Source: G963678255 sp963678255 (lineage in GTDB: Bacteria > Cloacimonadota > Cloacimonadia > Cloacimonadales > WRIO01). From it: DNA of 64,000 nucleotides. The position numbers and the translations under genes were made by a program. The number at the start of each line of letters is the position of its first letter. The stretch's first letter is position 1. The stretch is taken from the NCBI GenBank assembly GCA_963678255.2, contig OY782778.1:1-64000 (forward strand), read 5' to 3'. The notes below the pieces were generated by a model. That model worked only from the letters and a program-made list of their open reading frames with translations. It did no database searches and was not told the origin of the DNA. Below, piece by piece: positions 34,105 to 43,816 of the stretch.

Positions 34105-34656
34105 ATGCAAAATCTTTTAAAGTTAAAAGAAGAGTTCAGTAAAGAAGGAATTTTGATCAGCTTTAATGGTCCATTTAATCACAGTATAATTGAAGAAATT
34201 GGGAATGCAACCAAGAGTTATCTAGAAGGAGCTCATTTAGATCGAGGCATTATCACGGATGTATTTGCAGTTTATGTTGAACAAACACAAAATATAACCA
34301 ATTATATAAAGAAAACAGGAATCAATGAAGGGATTCATAGCACTGCAATTGTCATGATTAACAACACGAATGATCTTTATACCATACGATCGGGGAATAG
34401 TATATTAAAGGAAGATGTACCAGCATTACGAGAGTATCTGAATAGATTGAATCAGGCAGATAAGACAGATTTAAAAATCATGTATAAGCAACAACTTCGT
34501 AGAGAAATAAATCCGGGTTCTTTAGGGGCGGGATTAGGCTTAATCGATATTTCGAGAAGAGCCTCTCAACAATTAGATTTTTATTTTGAATCATTAGATG
34601 ATCAATATGATTTTTTTAGTTTAAATGTGAGTATCAAAGGAGTCAATATATGTTAA
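34105..34656 (+). CDS. SiaB-like kinase
   Basis: A 183-residue SiaB-family (DUF6272) protein, a GHKL-type single-domain kinase that phosphorylates SiaC on threonine. The N box is seen in VYVEQTQNITNYIKKT, and a G box in LGAGLGLIDISRRASQ near the C-terminus, with a beta-rich end. It follows the SiaA-like gene by 18 bases and overlaps the SiaC-like gene by 7. It is the antagonist of the SiaA-like phosphatase in this arrangement. Confidence 0.85.
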   Translation: MQNLLKLKEEFSKEGILISFNGPFNHSIIEEIGNATKSYLEGAHLDRGIITDVFAVYVEQTQNITNYIKKTGINEGIHSTAIVMINNTNDLYTIRSGNSILKEDVPALREYLNRLNQADKTDLKIMYKQQLRREINPGSLGAGLGLIDISRRASQQLDFYFESLDDQYDFFSLNVSIKGVNIC

Positions 34657-35021
34657 ATATTCCATCAACCAATTCATCTCCGAGAATCATTTTCCAAGAA
34701 GAGACAGGGATCATGATCATAGAGGGAGAATCCTATCCAGAAAACTCTTTTGATTTTTTTGAACCGATCTTTAAGTGGTTTCAGACAGAATATCCAAAAT
34801 ATACTACTTTTGAGTTGCAAGTTAAACTGAAGTACATGAATTCGAGCAGTACGAAATGTATGTTGGATATATTGGAGATTCTTAACGATTCATTTTTAAA
34901 GGAAAAAGATACCAGGATAAAATGGTTTTATGAAGCGGATAATAATCGTTCATTAGACTTAGCGGAAGAATTCAAGGAAGATTTAGTCATTCCATTTGAG
35001 ATTATACCCATAAGCAATTGA
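34650..35021 (+). CDS. SiaC-like regulatory phosphoprotein (DUF1987)
   Basis: A 123-residue SiaC-family protein. The N-terminal strands (PRIIFQEETGIMIIEGESYPENS) and the core FELQVKLKYMNSSSTKCMLDI are characteristic. Thr68, in SSSTKC, occupies the same position as Thr68, the phospho-acceptor of P. aeruginosa SiaC. In Pseudomonas unphosphorylated SiaC activates the diguanylate cyclase SiaD; here no GGDEF protein follows. A hybrid histidine kinase follows 8 bases later and is the obvious candidate partner, though this is an inference. Confidence 0.88.
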   Translation: MLNIPSTNSSPRIIFQEETGIMIIEGESYPENSFDFFEPIFKWFQTEYPKYTTFELQVKLKYMNSSSTKCMLDILEILNDSFLKEKDTRIKWFYEADNNRSLDLAEEFKEDLVIPFEIIPISN

Positions 35022-35029
35022 GGAAGAAT

Positions 35030-37189
35030 ATGAAGAATTCAGTTTCAGAGCCATTATTGAAGCATCTCAAAGAAATTTTACCTAGTTTAGAAAAGGATCC
35101 ATCGCGTATAAGTCAGGATTTTTTAATAGCAGCGAAAGCATATATCAAGCTATCAGATAAATTTATGAAAGTGATGGCCATAACAGACAAATATCAATCA
35201 GAAATTTTAGATATCAGTCATGAACTAAGATTGTCACAAAACCAATATAAATTGGCAAAAGAGCAAGCCGATAATGCGAATAAAGCGAAATCAGAATTTC
35301 TTGCCAATATGAGTCATGAAATACGAACCCCGTTGAACAGTGTCATAGGATTCACAGGATTACTACTAAATTCAGAGCTGAATGAAGAGCAACTAGAATT
35401 CACAGAGAAAGTGAATACATCAGCTCATTCCTTGATGGAGATTATAAATGACATACTAGATTTTTCAAAAATAGAATCAGGAAAGCTTGATATTGAGCTG
35501 GTTAAATTTGACCTATTTGATTTATTAAAACAAACAATAGATATCGTTAGTTATCAAGCAGATTCTAAGAAATTAGATTTAATACTAGATATTGATCCTT
35601 ATATACCATCTTTGATCATTTCAGATCCGACCAGGTTAAAACAAGTATTAGTAAACTTGTTAAATAATGCCATAAAGTTTACAGAAAAGGGAGAAATTGT
35701 ATTTAAAGTAACCTTTAGCAAGGATAAGTCCATTAATAATCAAGGGGATTTTTCATTTTCAGTACAAGATACTGGGATAGGAATAAAAGATGAGGATAAA
35801 GAGAGGTTATTTTCAGCTTTTACTCAGGCAGATTCTTCGACATCAAGAAAATATGGAGGAACAGGACTGGGTTTAAGTATCTCAAGCATGTTGGTGAACA
35901 AACTTGGGGGAACTCTAGATTATGAGAGTATAACCGATCAGGGGAGCTGTTTTTTCTTTACACTTAATCTTGAGTATATTAGTTCAAAGGAACCAAAAGA
36001 GTCTTTTAAGAACAAAAAAGTATTAATCGTTGAGAGCAACTCAACTATTCTCGCCATACTTAAGAAATATTTAAATAATTGGGATATAACCACAGAATCT
36101 GTGAATAACAGTTTGGATGCAATTAAACAACAGGAGAATTGTCATAAATATGATTTTTGTTTGATCGACTATCAAATGCCCTATATAAGCGGTTTAGATA
36201 TAATAAAGATGATACGAAATAAAGAAAATTCTGACAGAATATCACAAAATATAATTCTTATACATAATACAAATGACACAATAGAGGTCATAAAGAAATG
36301 TCGAGAATACCAAATATCGCACCTTCTTTCAAAGCCAATTCATCTCTCTGATTTATTAATGAAGGTAAAAAGTATTTTGCTTCAAGAAATGTTAAAACCA
36401 GAGGAAAAGAACAAAGAAGAAGAACTAGCCAGGGCTACTCAGATAGAGAACAAAGAGATACTCATTGTAGAAGATACGCCTATGAGTCTGCTTTTATTAA
36501 AAAAGATGCTTTTAATGATAAATCCGACTTTCAAAATATTCGAATCGAGTAATGGTTTAGAGGCAATAAATCAATACAAAAACTATAAACCATCTCTAAT
36601 AATTACTGACATTCAAATGCCTGGGATGGATGGATTTCAGCTAAGTCAGGAGATACGCAGATTAGAAAAGAATGCTAATGAGCAAACACCAATAATAGCC
36701 TTAACAGCAGGAAGTTTTCAAGATAATCGAGACGAGTACACAGAGGCAGAGATTACAGAATTTATTTCAAAGCCCATAGATTTTAAAGAGTTAAAAGAAA
36801 TTGTCATAAAAATACTATTAAATTCAGTAAATCGGAATAGAGAATTGAAAGAGGATATTTCAATCAAACAATTTAATAAAACAGAGCTTTTGAACAGATT
36901 ATATGGTAATGAAGACTTGTTAAAAGAGTTATTGTCTATCGCTCCAGTTCAAATAGAATCCAATATACAAGAGATAGAAACAGCCATTAAAAATTCAGAA
37001 TTAAAAAGAATAAATTCATTAGCTCACACATTAAAAGGATCTTCATTAAACCTTTCTTTTCATAATTTAGCAAATTTAGCAAATCAATTAATTTCAACAA
37101 GTTCATTTTCAATAGAGGATTATTACAATATATTCTACAATATTTCAACAGAGTGGCAAAGTTTAAAAAGAAAAATCACTACTATATAA
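35030..37189 (+). CDS. Cytoplasmic hybrid histidine kinase with two receiver domains and HPt
   Basis: A 719-residue soluble phosphorelay protein with no membrane segment. In order: an N-terminal 60-residue helical region and coiled coil, HisKA with His96 in FLANMSHEIRTPLNS, HATPase_c (NNAIKFTEKG, VQDTGIGIKDEDKERLF, YGGTGLGLSIS), a first receiver with Asp in FCLIDYQMPYISG, a second receiver with Asp in LIITDIQMPGMDG, and a C-terminal HPt with His in LAHTLKGSSLN. The start at ATG 35030 has a GAGGAAG site; the frame opens at TTG 35018. With no sensor of its own it may be driven by the SiaC-like protein. It probably passes phosphate on, but no output regulator is visible. A shared terminator follows. 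Confidence 0.9.
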   Translation: MKNSVSEPLLKHLKEILPSLEKDPSRISQDFLIAAKAYIKLSDKFMKVMAITDKYQSEILDISHELRLSQNQYKLAKEQADNANKAKSEFLANMSHEIRTPLNSVIGFTGLLLNSELNEEQLEFTEKVNTSAHSLMEIINDILDFSKIESGKLDIELVKFDLFDLLKQTIDIVSYQADSKKLDLILDIDPYIPSLIISDPTRLKQVLVNLLNNAIKFTEKGEIVFKVTFSKDKSINNQGDFSFSVQDTGIGIKDEDKERLFSAFTQADSSTSRKYGGTGLGLSISSMLVNKLGGTLDYESITDQGSCFFFTLNLEYISSKEPKESFKNKKVLIVESNSTILAILKKYLNNWDITTESVNNSLDAIKQQENCHKYDFCLIDYQMPYISGLDIIKMIRNKENSDRISQNIILIHNTNDTIEVIKKCREYQISHLLSKPIHLSDLLMKVKSILLQEMLKPEEKNKEEELARATQIENKEILIVEDTPMSLLLLKKMLLMINPTFKIFESSNGLEAINQYKNYKPSLIITDIQMPGMDGFQLSQEIRRLEKNANEQTPIIALTAGSFQDNRDEYTEAEITEFISKPIDFKELKEIVIKILLNSVNRNRELKEDISIKQFNKTELLNRLYGNEDLLKELLSIAPVQIESNIQEIETAIKNSELKRINSLAHTLKGSSLNLSFHNLANLANQLISTSSFSIEDYYNIFYNISTEWQSLKRKITTI

Positions 37190-37193
37190 ATTT

Positions 37194-37230
37194 AGAGGGT
37201 TCATCTGAATATAATTGATGAACCCTCTAG
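37194..37230. terminator. Bidirectional intrinsic terminator between convergent genes
   Basis: A 12-base perfect stem AGAGGGTTCATC (37194-37205) / GATGAACCCTCT (37217-37228) with an 11-base AT loop, flanked by A/T-rich runs on both sides. It lies between the plus-strand kinase and minus-strand P5C dehydrogenase genes and would serve both. Confidence 0.88.
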
Positions 37231-37238
37231 TTATTAAA

Positions 37239-38864
37239 TTAATCCATATAGTCGTACTTCCAATGATGTTGAGGAGCAAAGGTTTCTTTAATTGTACGAG
37301 TGTTTACCCATCTAAGAAGATTTAAATGACTCCCTGCTTTATCATTGGTACCAGAGGCTCTTCCCCCACCAAAGGGTTGTTGACCCACGACAGCGCCTGT
37401 GGGTTTGTCATTAATATAGAAATTTCCAGCAGTAAAGGATAGTTTGTTTGTCAGATCACAAATCACAGCTCTATCTTTGGCAAATATTGCTCCAGTCAAA
37501 GCATAAGGTGAAGTTTTATCCACTAAATCCAAGGTATTTTCATATTCTTCATCTGAATAAATATAGATAGTTAGAACAGGGGCAAAAATTTCTTCCCGCA
37601 TAGTCACAAAATGAGGATTAGTCGTGACAATAACAGTTGGTTCGATAAAATAGCCCTTTTCCATATTGCCATTCCCACCAAACAATATTTCAGCTTCATC
37701 AGAAGTTTTAGCTTTATCAATGTAATTCAGGGTATTATAATAACTTTTTTCATCAATCACAGCATTAATAAAATTGTTATGATCAGAGACATCACCCATT
37801 TTTAAGCCAGAGAGTTCCTTTAGCAATTTTTCTTTTACAGAACCCCAAATCTTTTGAGGTATATATGCTCTTGAGCAAGCAGAACATTTCTGTCCCTGGT
37901 ACTCAAAAGAGCCTTTTATTAAAGCGATCGCCAAGCTATCAATGTCACAAGACTCATGGGCGAAAATATAGTCTTTACCGCCAGTTTCGCCAACAAGCTT
38001 AGGGTAGTTTTTATAAATAGAAAGATGATCAGCCACATTTCGCCAAATTGAATTAAAAGTATTTGTTGATCCGGTGAAATGAACCCCCGCTAATTCAGGA
38101 TGGATAAGAGCTGTATTTGCTAAAGATGATCCACTGCAAGGGATAAAATTGATGACTCCAGGGGGAATACCCGCTTCTTCGTACAATTCCATCAGATAGT
38201 AATTTGATAAAATGGAGGTACTAGCAGGTTTCCATAATACCACATTACCCATCAAGGCGGGAGCAGAAGCGAGATTAGCAGCAATCGCAGTAAAATTAAA
38301 GGGAGAAATCGCAACAACAAATCCATCTAATGGTCTGTATTCAACCCTATTCCATACTCCAGGAGAAGAAATGGGTTGAGATTTATAAATTTGTTGCATG
38401 AAATGGGCATTGAATCTAAAGAAGTCAGCAACTTCACAAGTGGAATCAATCTCAGCCTGAAACATATTTTTGGATTGATTTAACATAGTCGCAGCATTTA
38501 GAATAGCAGAGTATTTATTTGAAATCAAATCAGCAGCTTTTAAAAAAACAGCTGCCCTTTGTTCCCAATCCATAGCATGCCATACTGCTTGAGCTTTCAA
38601 AGCTTCATTAATAGCCAACTCAATTTCAACTGGGCCAGCTTCACAATACGTACCCAATATTTTTTGATGGTCATGAGGGCAAATAATAGTTTTAGTTTTT
38701 GAGGTGAATATCCTTTTTCCTCCAATAATGAGAGGGATCTTAATGGCAGTGTTCATTTGTCTTGAAAGTTCCTTTTGTAAAAGAATTCTTTCAGAAGAAT
38801 TTTTCAAATAGTTTTTTACGTGTTCGTTGACAGGGCGCGGTAAATTAATAATCGCATTATTCAT
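37239..38864 (-). CDS. L-glutamate gamma-semialdehyde (1-pyrroline-5-carboxylate) dehydrogenase
   Basis: A 541-residue aldehyde dehydrogenase of the P5CDH type that oxidises glutamate semialdehyde to glutamate with NAD+. Visible signatures are the Asn190 segment VAISPFNFTAIAANLASAP, VLWKPASTS, VHFTGSTNTF, the general base Glu293 in LVGETGGKDYIF, catalytic Cys327 in FEYQGQKCSACSRAY, and the C-terminal GGGRASGTNDKAGS. It is not fused to proline dehydrogenase and none lies next to it. A TTGACA-N16-TAATTT promoter is found upstream. It would act in proline or arginine catabolism in the cytoplasm. Confidence 0.95.
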   Translation of the reverse strand: MNNAIINLPRPVNEHVKNYLKNSSERILLQKELSRQMNTAIKIPLIIGGKRIFTSKTKTIICPHDHQKILGTYCEAGPVEIELAINEALKAQAVWHAMDWEQRAAVFLKAADLISNKYSAILNAATMLNQSKNMFQAEIDSTCEVADFFRFNAHFMQQIYKSQPISSPGVWNRVEYRPLDGFVVAISPFNFTAIAANLASAPALMGNVVLWKPASTSILSNYYLMELYEEAGIPPGVINFIPCSGSSLANTALIHPELAGVHFTGSTNTFNSIWRNVADHLSIYKNYPKLVGETGGKDYIFAHESCDIDSLAIALIKGSFEYQGQKCSACSRAYIPQKIWGSVKEKLLKELSGLKMGDVSDHNNFINAVIDEKSYYNTLNYIDKAKTSDEAEILFGGNGNMEKGYFIEPTVIVTTNPHFVTMREEIFAPVLTIYIYSDEEYENTLDLVDKTSPYALTGAIFAKDRAVICDLTNKLSFTAGNFYINDKPTGAVVGQQPFGGGRASGTNDKAGSHLNLLRWVNTRTIKETFAPQHHWKYDYMD

Positions 38865-38969
38865 TCTAAACTCCTTTCCAAATCCGGGAGATTAATCCTT
38901 TTCAAGATTAACCCATTGGTCATAAACCATAGCAGAAAGCCTTAGGTATCAGACTTAAGAGATAAGAAC

Positions 38970-38997
38970 AAATTACAAAGAGGAGTAAATTTGTCAA
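38970..38997 (-). promoter_or_regulatory. Promoter of the P5C dehydrogenase gene
   Basis: On the minus strand TTGACA (38997-38992), 16 bases, TAATTT (38975-38970), about 105 bases before the start codon. Confidence 0.55.
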
Positions 38998-39095
38998 TTG
39001 AAATGAGAAGTATATAATTATTATCGGTTATATTTATTAATAAATCAGGTTAATTCTATAACTACTTGCCACCTTAGCTCCATGTTTACATGTAA

Positions 39096-39542
39096 CTAAG
39101 GATTGATTCTTTTTTCTAAGAGACGAATAGAGGTTTCTATCAATTTAGGACATACTTCTTTGAATATTCCAAGTTCAGCAGCTTTTTCTCTACCTTCAAT
39201 AGTTCCGGTATCATATCCAATAAGCACTTTACAGCAGGTAGATGGATGAATAGATAAGAACTCATTTGTAAATTCACGAACTATCTGGTTAGTTTCTTCC
39301 TTAGCATTTTCATTTTTATCATAATTAGCGAAATATAAACCCAAAACCATAATAGCTCCGGTAATTACACCACAAGTATGACCAATACGCATTCCGCCAC
39401 CAAATCCAGTAGCGATCTTCATGGCAATTTCTTCAGAGAAGTTAAGATCTTTGCAATATTGACGAAATACTGATTGAGTGCAGTTATAACCATTTTTGAG
39501 ATCATTAATAGCATTAAAAACTTTTAGGTCAATGTTTGACAT
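39096..39542 (-). CDS. C_GCAxxG_C_C family protein
   Basis: A 148-residue protein of the C_GCAxxG_C_C (putative redox) family. The conserved cysteines and glycines are present: Cys21 in YNCTQSVF, the glycine run ATGFGGGMRIGHTCGVITGA with Cys57, a pair at 103-104 in STCCKVLIG, and Cys131 in KEVCPKLIE. The family often occurs in anaerobes, may bind metal or act as a redox protein, and has no settled function. It starts 7 bases after the stop of the 1405-residue secreted protein gene and may be transcribed with it. No signal peptide. Confidence 0.85.
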   Translation of the reverse strand: MSNIDLKVFNAINDLKNGYNCTQSVFRQYCKDLNFSEEIAMKIATGFGGGMRIGHTCGVITGAIMVLGLYFANYDKNENAKEETNQIVREFTNEFLSIHPSTCCKVLIGYDTGTIEGREKAAELGIFKEVCPKLIETSIRLLEKRINP

Positions 39543-39549
39543 ATTCCCT

Positions 39550-42500
39550 CTATTTAAGCAAGATTGCTTTTTTTGTTTCCATAAAATCTGATCCCATCAT
39601 TTTGTAAAGATAAATTCCAGAAGGCAAAGAAATCCCATGATCAGATTTGCCATCCCATTTGATAGAATAATTGCCTTTCTTTTTAAAGCCCTTAACTAAA
39701 CTTTTAACTTTTTTACCTTTTATATCAAAGACTTGTATTTCAATAAAAGCATCTTTTGCTAAAGAATAATTAAAGCAAGTTTCTGGATTAAAAGGATTGG
39801 GATAGTTCTGAAATAAAGCAGTTTTATGCGGGAGAGAATTTACATCTTCATTATTCAAAGACACATTTACAACCCAAGCTTGAATGACTGTTACTCTTAA
39901 ATCAGAAATCTCACAGCGAATATGATAAGTTCCTGAATTTGTAGCATAATAACTAAAAGATGATTGATCAGAGCTTTGTAGGACATTATTGACAAACCAA
40001 TTATAATGTAAGGGATCATCAGGATCATTAGCCGTAACAATAAAATTTATAATTTGATTAAGTCCAATATTTACTGGATTTTCAAGAGGTTGGTAAGACA
40101 TTATAGTTGGAGGATAATTATCTGGTACAATAATAACTCTTAAGCTATCATTCACTAATTGTCTATACTTTCTTTTACTTGCACGTTGACCATTGTATAA
40201 ATTGATGGCAATATTAATAGTTTCAGAGCCATACCAATCATCCAGACTACTTAAAGTTAAAATCATATTGTTTAGAGAATAATTTATATGGTTTGATGCA
40301 AAAACATCCACGCTATAAGGATGAGTACCACTCACAGAATCTGTAAGATAATTTAATAGGTTAAGAGAAAGAGACCCAGTTTGTTGAATAAAAATAGAAT
40401 CGGGTAGATTAAATGACATATTATGATCAAAAGTATATAGGCAGGTTTTTGTCTGGCTTGGTAAAAAATTCATTTTAAAAGCACGAGCTTTTAGAATGAG
40501 ATCATTATTAACAAATATGGGGATTTGATATATAGGGCTTGCTTCTGTAGGTTCAGTTCCGTCTAAAGTATAATATATCTGACTGGAATCTGGAGAAATT
40601 ATTTCTACATTAAGAGAATGATTATACATACCGCTTTCATAATTAACAAGAGGATATAGACTTTGTCCAGTAATAACATAATGAACTGTATTTGTGATTG
40701 ATGGCAGATAACCAGTTTTATAAGCTTTAGCTTTAATAATCCATTGGCTGTTAAGAGGGCATGGAAGAGGCTGAATGTATAAAGTGGACATAGCAGTCGG
40801 TTCTGTTCCATCTATCGTATAATAAATAGAGGCATTTGGAGTGGCAGAAGTCATTTGAACATTAATTGGGGCATAATAAAGACCTTCAGAAGGCATAAAT
40901 TGAACAGGGGTTACATAAGCAATAGCAGAAAAATTTATGCTATCTCTGTCAGCAATGACATTATTTAAAGTATATGATGCAGGGTCAAATCCATATCCAT
41001 CCAATAATGGTATTAAAACAATATTATCACCATAAAATGCAGGATATTGATATCTCCCCTGAGAATTGGTAATCACTTCTAAAGTTGAATCCATAGAGGT
41101 TATTCTTACATTAGGTAAAGGTTGATTAGCTAATTTAACCAATCCTCTGATTTGCAGTCTTTGCCTTTGAGCAATAAAATTGATATCAGATAAGTCTGTC
41201 GTAATGTTAGAAATAAATAAACTATCAGGAGTAAAACAGTAACCTATATTATCTGGTTTTATAGTTACATTACTCCCATAAGGAATAGAAAAAGTATAAT
41301 TCCCATTCACATCAGTATTCGTAAAATATGAATTATATCCTACATTAACATTTACTAATCCTATTTCATTATACAAGATTGTCCCAGACACAGAAAGATA
41401 TCTGATAGTTCCCAAAAAATTCTGAACTTTATTCTCGGTAATTGAATTATAAGAGACAGTTGTAGGGGTAAATTGATATCCATTTTTCTGAGGTGTAATT
41501 TCAATATTTGAATTTTCTTGAACAGATAGAGAGAACCCCCCCTGAGCATTTGTATAAACGACAGGATATGTAGATAAAACTGCTACATTTGAGATAGGAA
41601 GATTATTAGTATCCGTTACAAAACCACTAATTGTATACTGCATGGGATTTCTGGTTGTAAATTGAACAGATTGGCTATTACTGATTTGAGATAAAGTTAT
41701 TGAAGGTGTTACAAAAAAATAACCTGGTTTCGATACCTGAATAGTACAATTACTTCCGTGATTCACAGGAAAGACTAATTGACCATTTTGATTTGTATAA
41801 GAGATGTTCCCATTATAATTCACCTGAACATTACTTAAAGGAGCTCCATGGTGAAGTACCAGAACTGTTATATCATACTGATCAATCAGTGCAGTAAAAT
41901 TTAAATTATTAATATTTGATTCAACTGGATTGATTATCCTTGATACTGGATCAAAATGATAATGTGCTTTGGAAGGGGTAATCGAAACTGAAGATAAATA
42001 AGGGATAAAATTGAACTGAAAACTATGATCAAAAGAAGTTGTTATTGAACTTGAGTCTGATCCAGAAAGATTGACTAATACAGAATCTGCTCCTGAAATC
42101 ATTCCTGATAAAGTATAATTATTATAAGTGGCAGTAAAGTCTAGTTGATCGTTATCTTGCATTATATTGGGCAAAATATACTGAGCAGGGCTAAACTGAA
42201 ACCCATACTTTTGTATTTGCAAAACAACCGATTCATTGCTTTGATACTGGCTGAGACTATAAAATCCATTTTGATCAGTTAAAACACTGTTTGTAGGAGT
42301 AGAAACTGTACAGGCTGGCACAGGTATATTATCAGAAATCCTTACATAACCGCTAAGAGTATATTGTGGTAATAAACTTGCAGAAAAGTTTATTGTCTGA
42401 TTTGTACTTAGCATCGTAATTGTGGATGATATTGGTGTAAAGGTATAACCAATTTTTCTTGGAGTTATCGTGAAGTTTGAGTAATATGGCATAGTAAAAG

Positions 42501-43767
42501 TATAAAATCCATTAAGATTAGTATTAACCTGCTGAGTCGCGGTTTCTATAGTAACACTTTGTAATGGCTGATTATCTAACAAGACATAACCACTCATAGT
42601 AAACTGAGCAATTTCATGATTGAAGTTACAAATCTGATCAGACAAAATATTATTAAAAGTACGGCTTAAGGGAATAAAGGAGTATCCTTCTTTTGCAGGA
42701 GTGATCACAATAGAGTCATTGTATTTAATATTTGGGATAGTAAAAACTCCATTTTCATCTGATTCAACCGAAGCATATATATTTTGATTACTACTTTGAA
42801 CAGACAGGATAGTTTGAGGGAGAGATGTTGACCCATTAATAGTAAAATAAACTTCAGAAGCTGTAAAGTTTTGGTTAGGTAAATCTTCATCTAAATTTGA
42901 TAATTGTATAAAAGACGGATTAAATTCCCATCCAGTTTTAGTAACGGTCAATCTTGGAGAGGTTCCATGAATCAAACTTAACTGATAAAACCCTTCTTGA
43001 TTGCTAATTGCTTGAAAATCCCCTGATGTAATAATTGCACCGCTAATTCCCTGTCCTTCTCTAAATATATATCCACTCACAAAATGAGTCACTAACAAGT
43101 TTGCACTAAAATTTTGTGTATGATTTGAATCAATATTGTTTAATATTTGAGAATTAGGAGTAAACTGATAGAGTTCATTAACAGGTCTAAAAGTTAGAGA
43201 AGCCTGACTAGGTATTCCAGGAAGTGCATAATTCCCGTTTATGTCTGTTTTACTGCATTTATAGTTGTATAAAGAATAACTAAATGAAGAGTTTTCTATC
43301 TGGAACTGAATATTTGATAAAGGTTGGTTATTTAAGGTGATTTGCCCAGTTATCGTATGAGTTGGGGTAGTACAATTTATCAGAAAGATATTGTTTGGAT
43401 AACTTCCAACAGTACCTCCAGGGTTAGATTGGATTGTAGTATTACAAATGTATATCATTTGAGCAGAATTATCCCATACTTTAAAAGTCATAACTTCATT
43501 TGGATTGACAGTTTGTATTAAAAAGACTCTTCCAACTCCGCTAACAGGAGGAGTATAATTGATTAGATTTGTTTTAGCTCTCAACTCTTGATTTACAAAT
43601 ACAGATAATACATCATCAGTCGAGGCATCTACCCCATTGATTTGAACTTTAGCAACTAAACTCATTCCTCCACCAATATATACTGGTGAGAACCATGGAT
43701 CATTTATTTGAGCTGTTAATATTAAAACAAACAGCCAAAATAATATAAAATTAAGAGCTTTCTTCAT
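39550..43767 (-). CDS. Large secreted protein: carboxypeptidase-regulatory repeats, CHB_HEX_C-like domains, T9SS domain
   Basis: A 1405-residue exported protein. After a signal peptide (1-19) and a 110-residue N-terminal module (VYIGGGMSLVAKVQINGVDA..), there are about ten tandem beta-sandwich repeats of 75-85 residues with the pattern Y-T-I-S-G-x-I/V..N-G-x-Y-x-x..I-T-P-x-x-x-G-Y-x-F-x-P. They match carboxypeptidase-regulatory-like domains. Two chitobiase/hexosaminidase C-terminal-like domains follow (ASIYYTIDGTEPT, SQIYYTLDGTEPT), then an Ig/PKD-like region (NDPDDPLHYNWFVNN) and the sorting domain (LFQNYPNPFNPETCFNY..IKWDGKSDHG..SGIYLYKM). It has no catalytic motif and is probably a surface adhesin or structural protein. 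Confidence 0.87.
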   Translation of the reverse strand: MKKALNFILFWLFVLILTAQINDPWFSPVYIGGGMSLVAKVQINGVDASTDDVLSVFVNQELRAKTNLINYTPPVSGVGRVFLIQTVNPNEVMTFKVWDNSAQMIYICNTTIQSNPGGTVGSYPNNIFLINCTTPTHTITGQITLNNQPLSNIQFQIENSSFSYSLYNYKCSKTDINGNYALPGIPSQASLTFRPVNELYQFTPNSQILNNIDSNHTQNFSANLLVTHFVSGYIFREGQGISGAIITSGDFQAISNQEGFYQLSLIHGTSPRLTVTKTGWEFNPSFIQLSNLDEDLPNQNFTASEVYFTINGSTSLPQTILSVQSSNQNIYASVESDENGVFTIPNIKYNDSIVITPAKEGYSFIPLSRTFNNILSDQICNFNHEIAQFTMSGYVLLDNQPLQSVTIETATQQVNTNLNGFYTFTMPYYSNFTITPRKIGYTFTPISSTITMLSTNQTINFSASLLPQYTLSGYVRISDNIPVPACTVSTPTNSVLTDQNGFYSLSQYQSNESVVLQIQKYGFQFSPAQYILPNIMQDNDQLDFTATYNNYTLSGMISGADSVLVNLSGSDSSSITTSFDHSFQFNFIPYLSSVSITPSKAHYHFDPVSRIINPVESNINNLNFTALIDQYDITVLVLHHGAPLSNVQVNYNGNISYTNQNGQLVFPVNHGSNCTIQVSKPGYFFVTPSITLSQISNSQSVQFTTRNPMQYTISGFVTDTNNLPISNVAVLSTYPVVYTNAQGGFSLSVQENSNIEITPQKNGYQFTPTTVSYNSITENKVQNFLGTIRYLSVSGTILYNEIGLVNVNVGYNSYFTNTDVNGNYTFSIPYGSNVTIKPDNIGYCFTPDSLFISNITTDLSDINFIAQRQRLQIRGLVKLANQPLPNVRITSMDSTLEVITNSQGRYQYPAFYGDNIVLIPLLDGYGFDPASYTLNNVIADRDSINFSAIAYVTPVQFMPSEGLYYAPINVQMTSATPNASIYYTIDGTEPTAMSTLYIQPLPCPLNSQWIIKAKAYKTGYLPSITNTVHYVITGQSLYPLVNYESGMYNHSLNVEIISPDSSQIYYTLDGTEPTEASPIYQIPIFVNNDLILKARAFKMNFLPSQTKTCLYTFDHNMSFNLPDSIFIQQTGSLSLNLLNYLTDSVSGTHPYSVDVFASNHINYSLNNMILTLSSLDDWYGSETINIAINLYNGQRASKRKYRQLVNDSLRVIIVPDNYPPTIMSYQPLENPVNIGLNQIINFIVTANDPDDPLHYNWFVNNVLQSSDQSSFSYYATNSGTYHIRCEISDLRVTVIQAWVVNVSLNNEDVNSLPHKTALFQNYPNPFNPETCFNYSLAKDAFIEIQVFDIKGKKVKSLVKGFKKKGNYSIKWDGKSDHGISLPSGIYLYKMMGSDFMETKKAILLK

Positions 43768-43816
43768 AAACTCTCCTTATTTCATTATCGGTATGATAAG
43801 GAAAAAGATTAATTAT

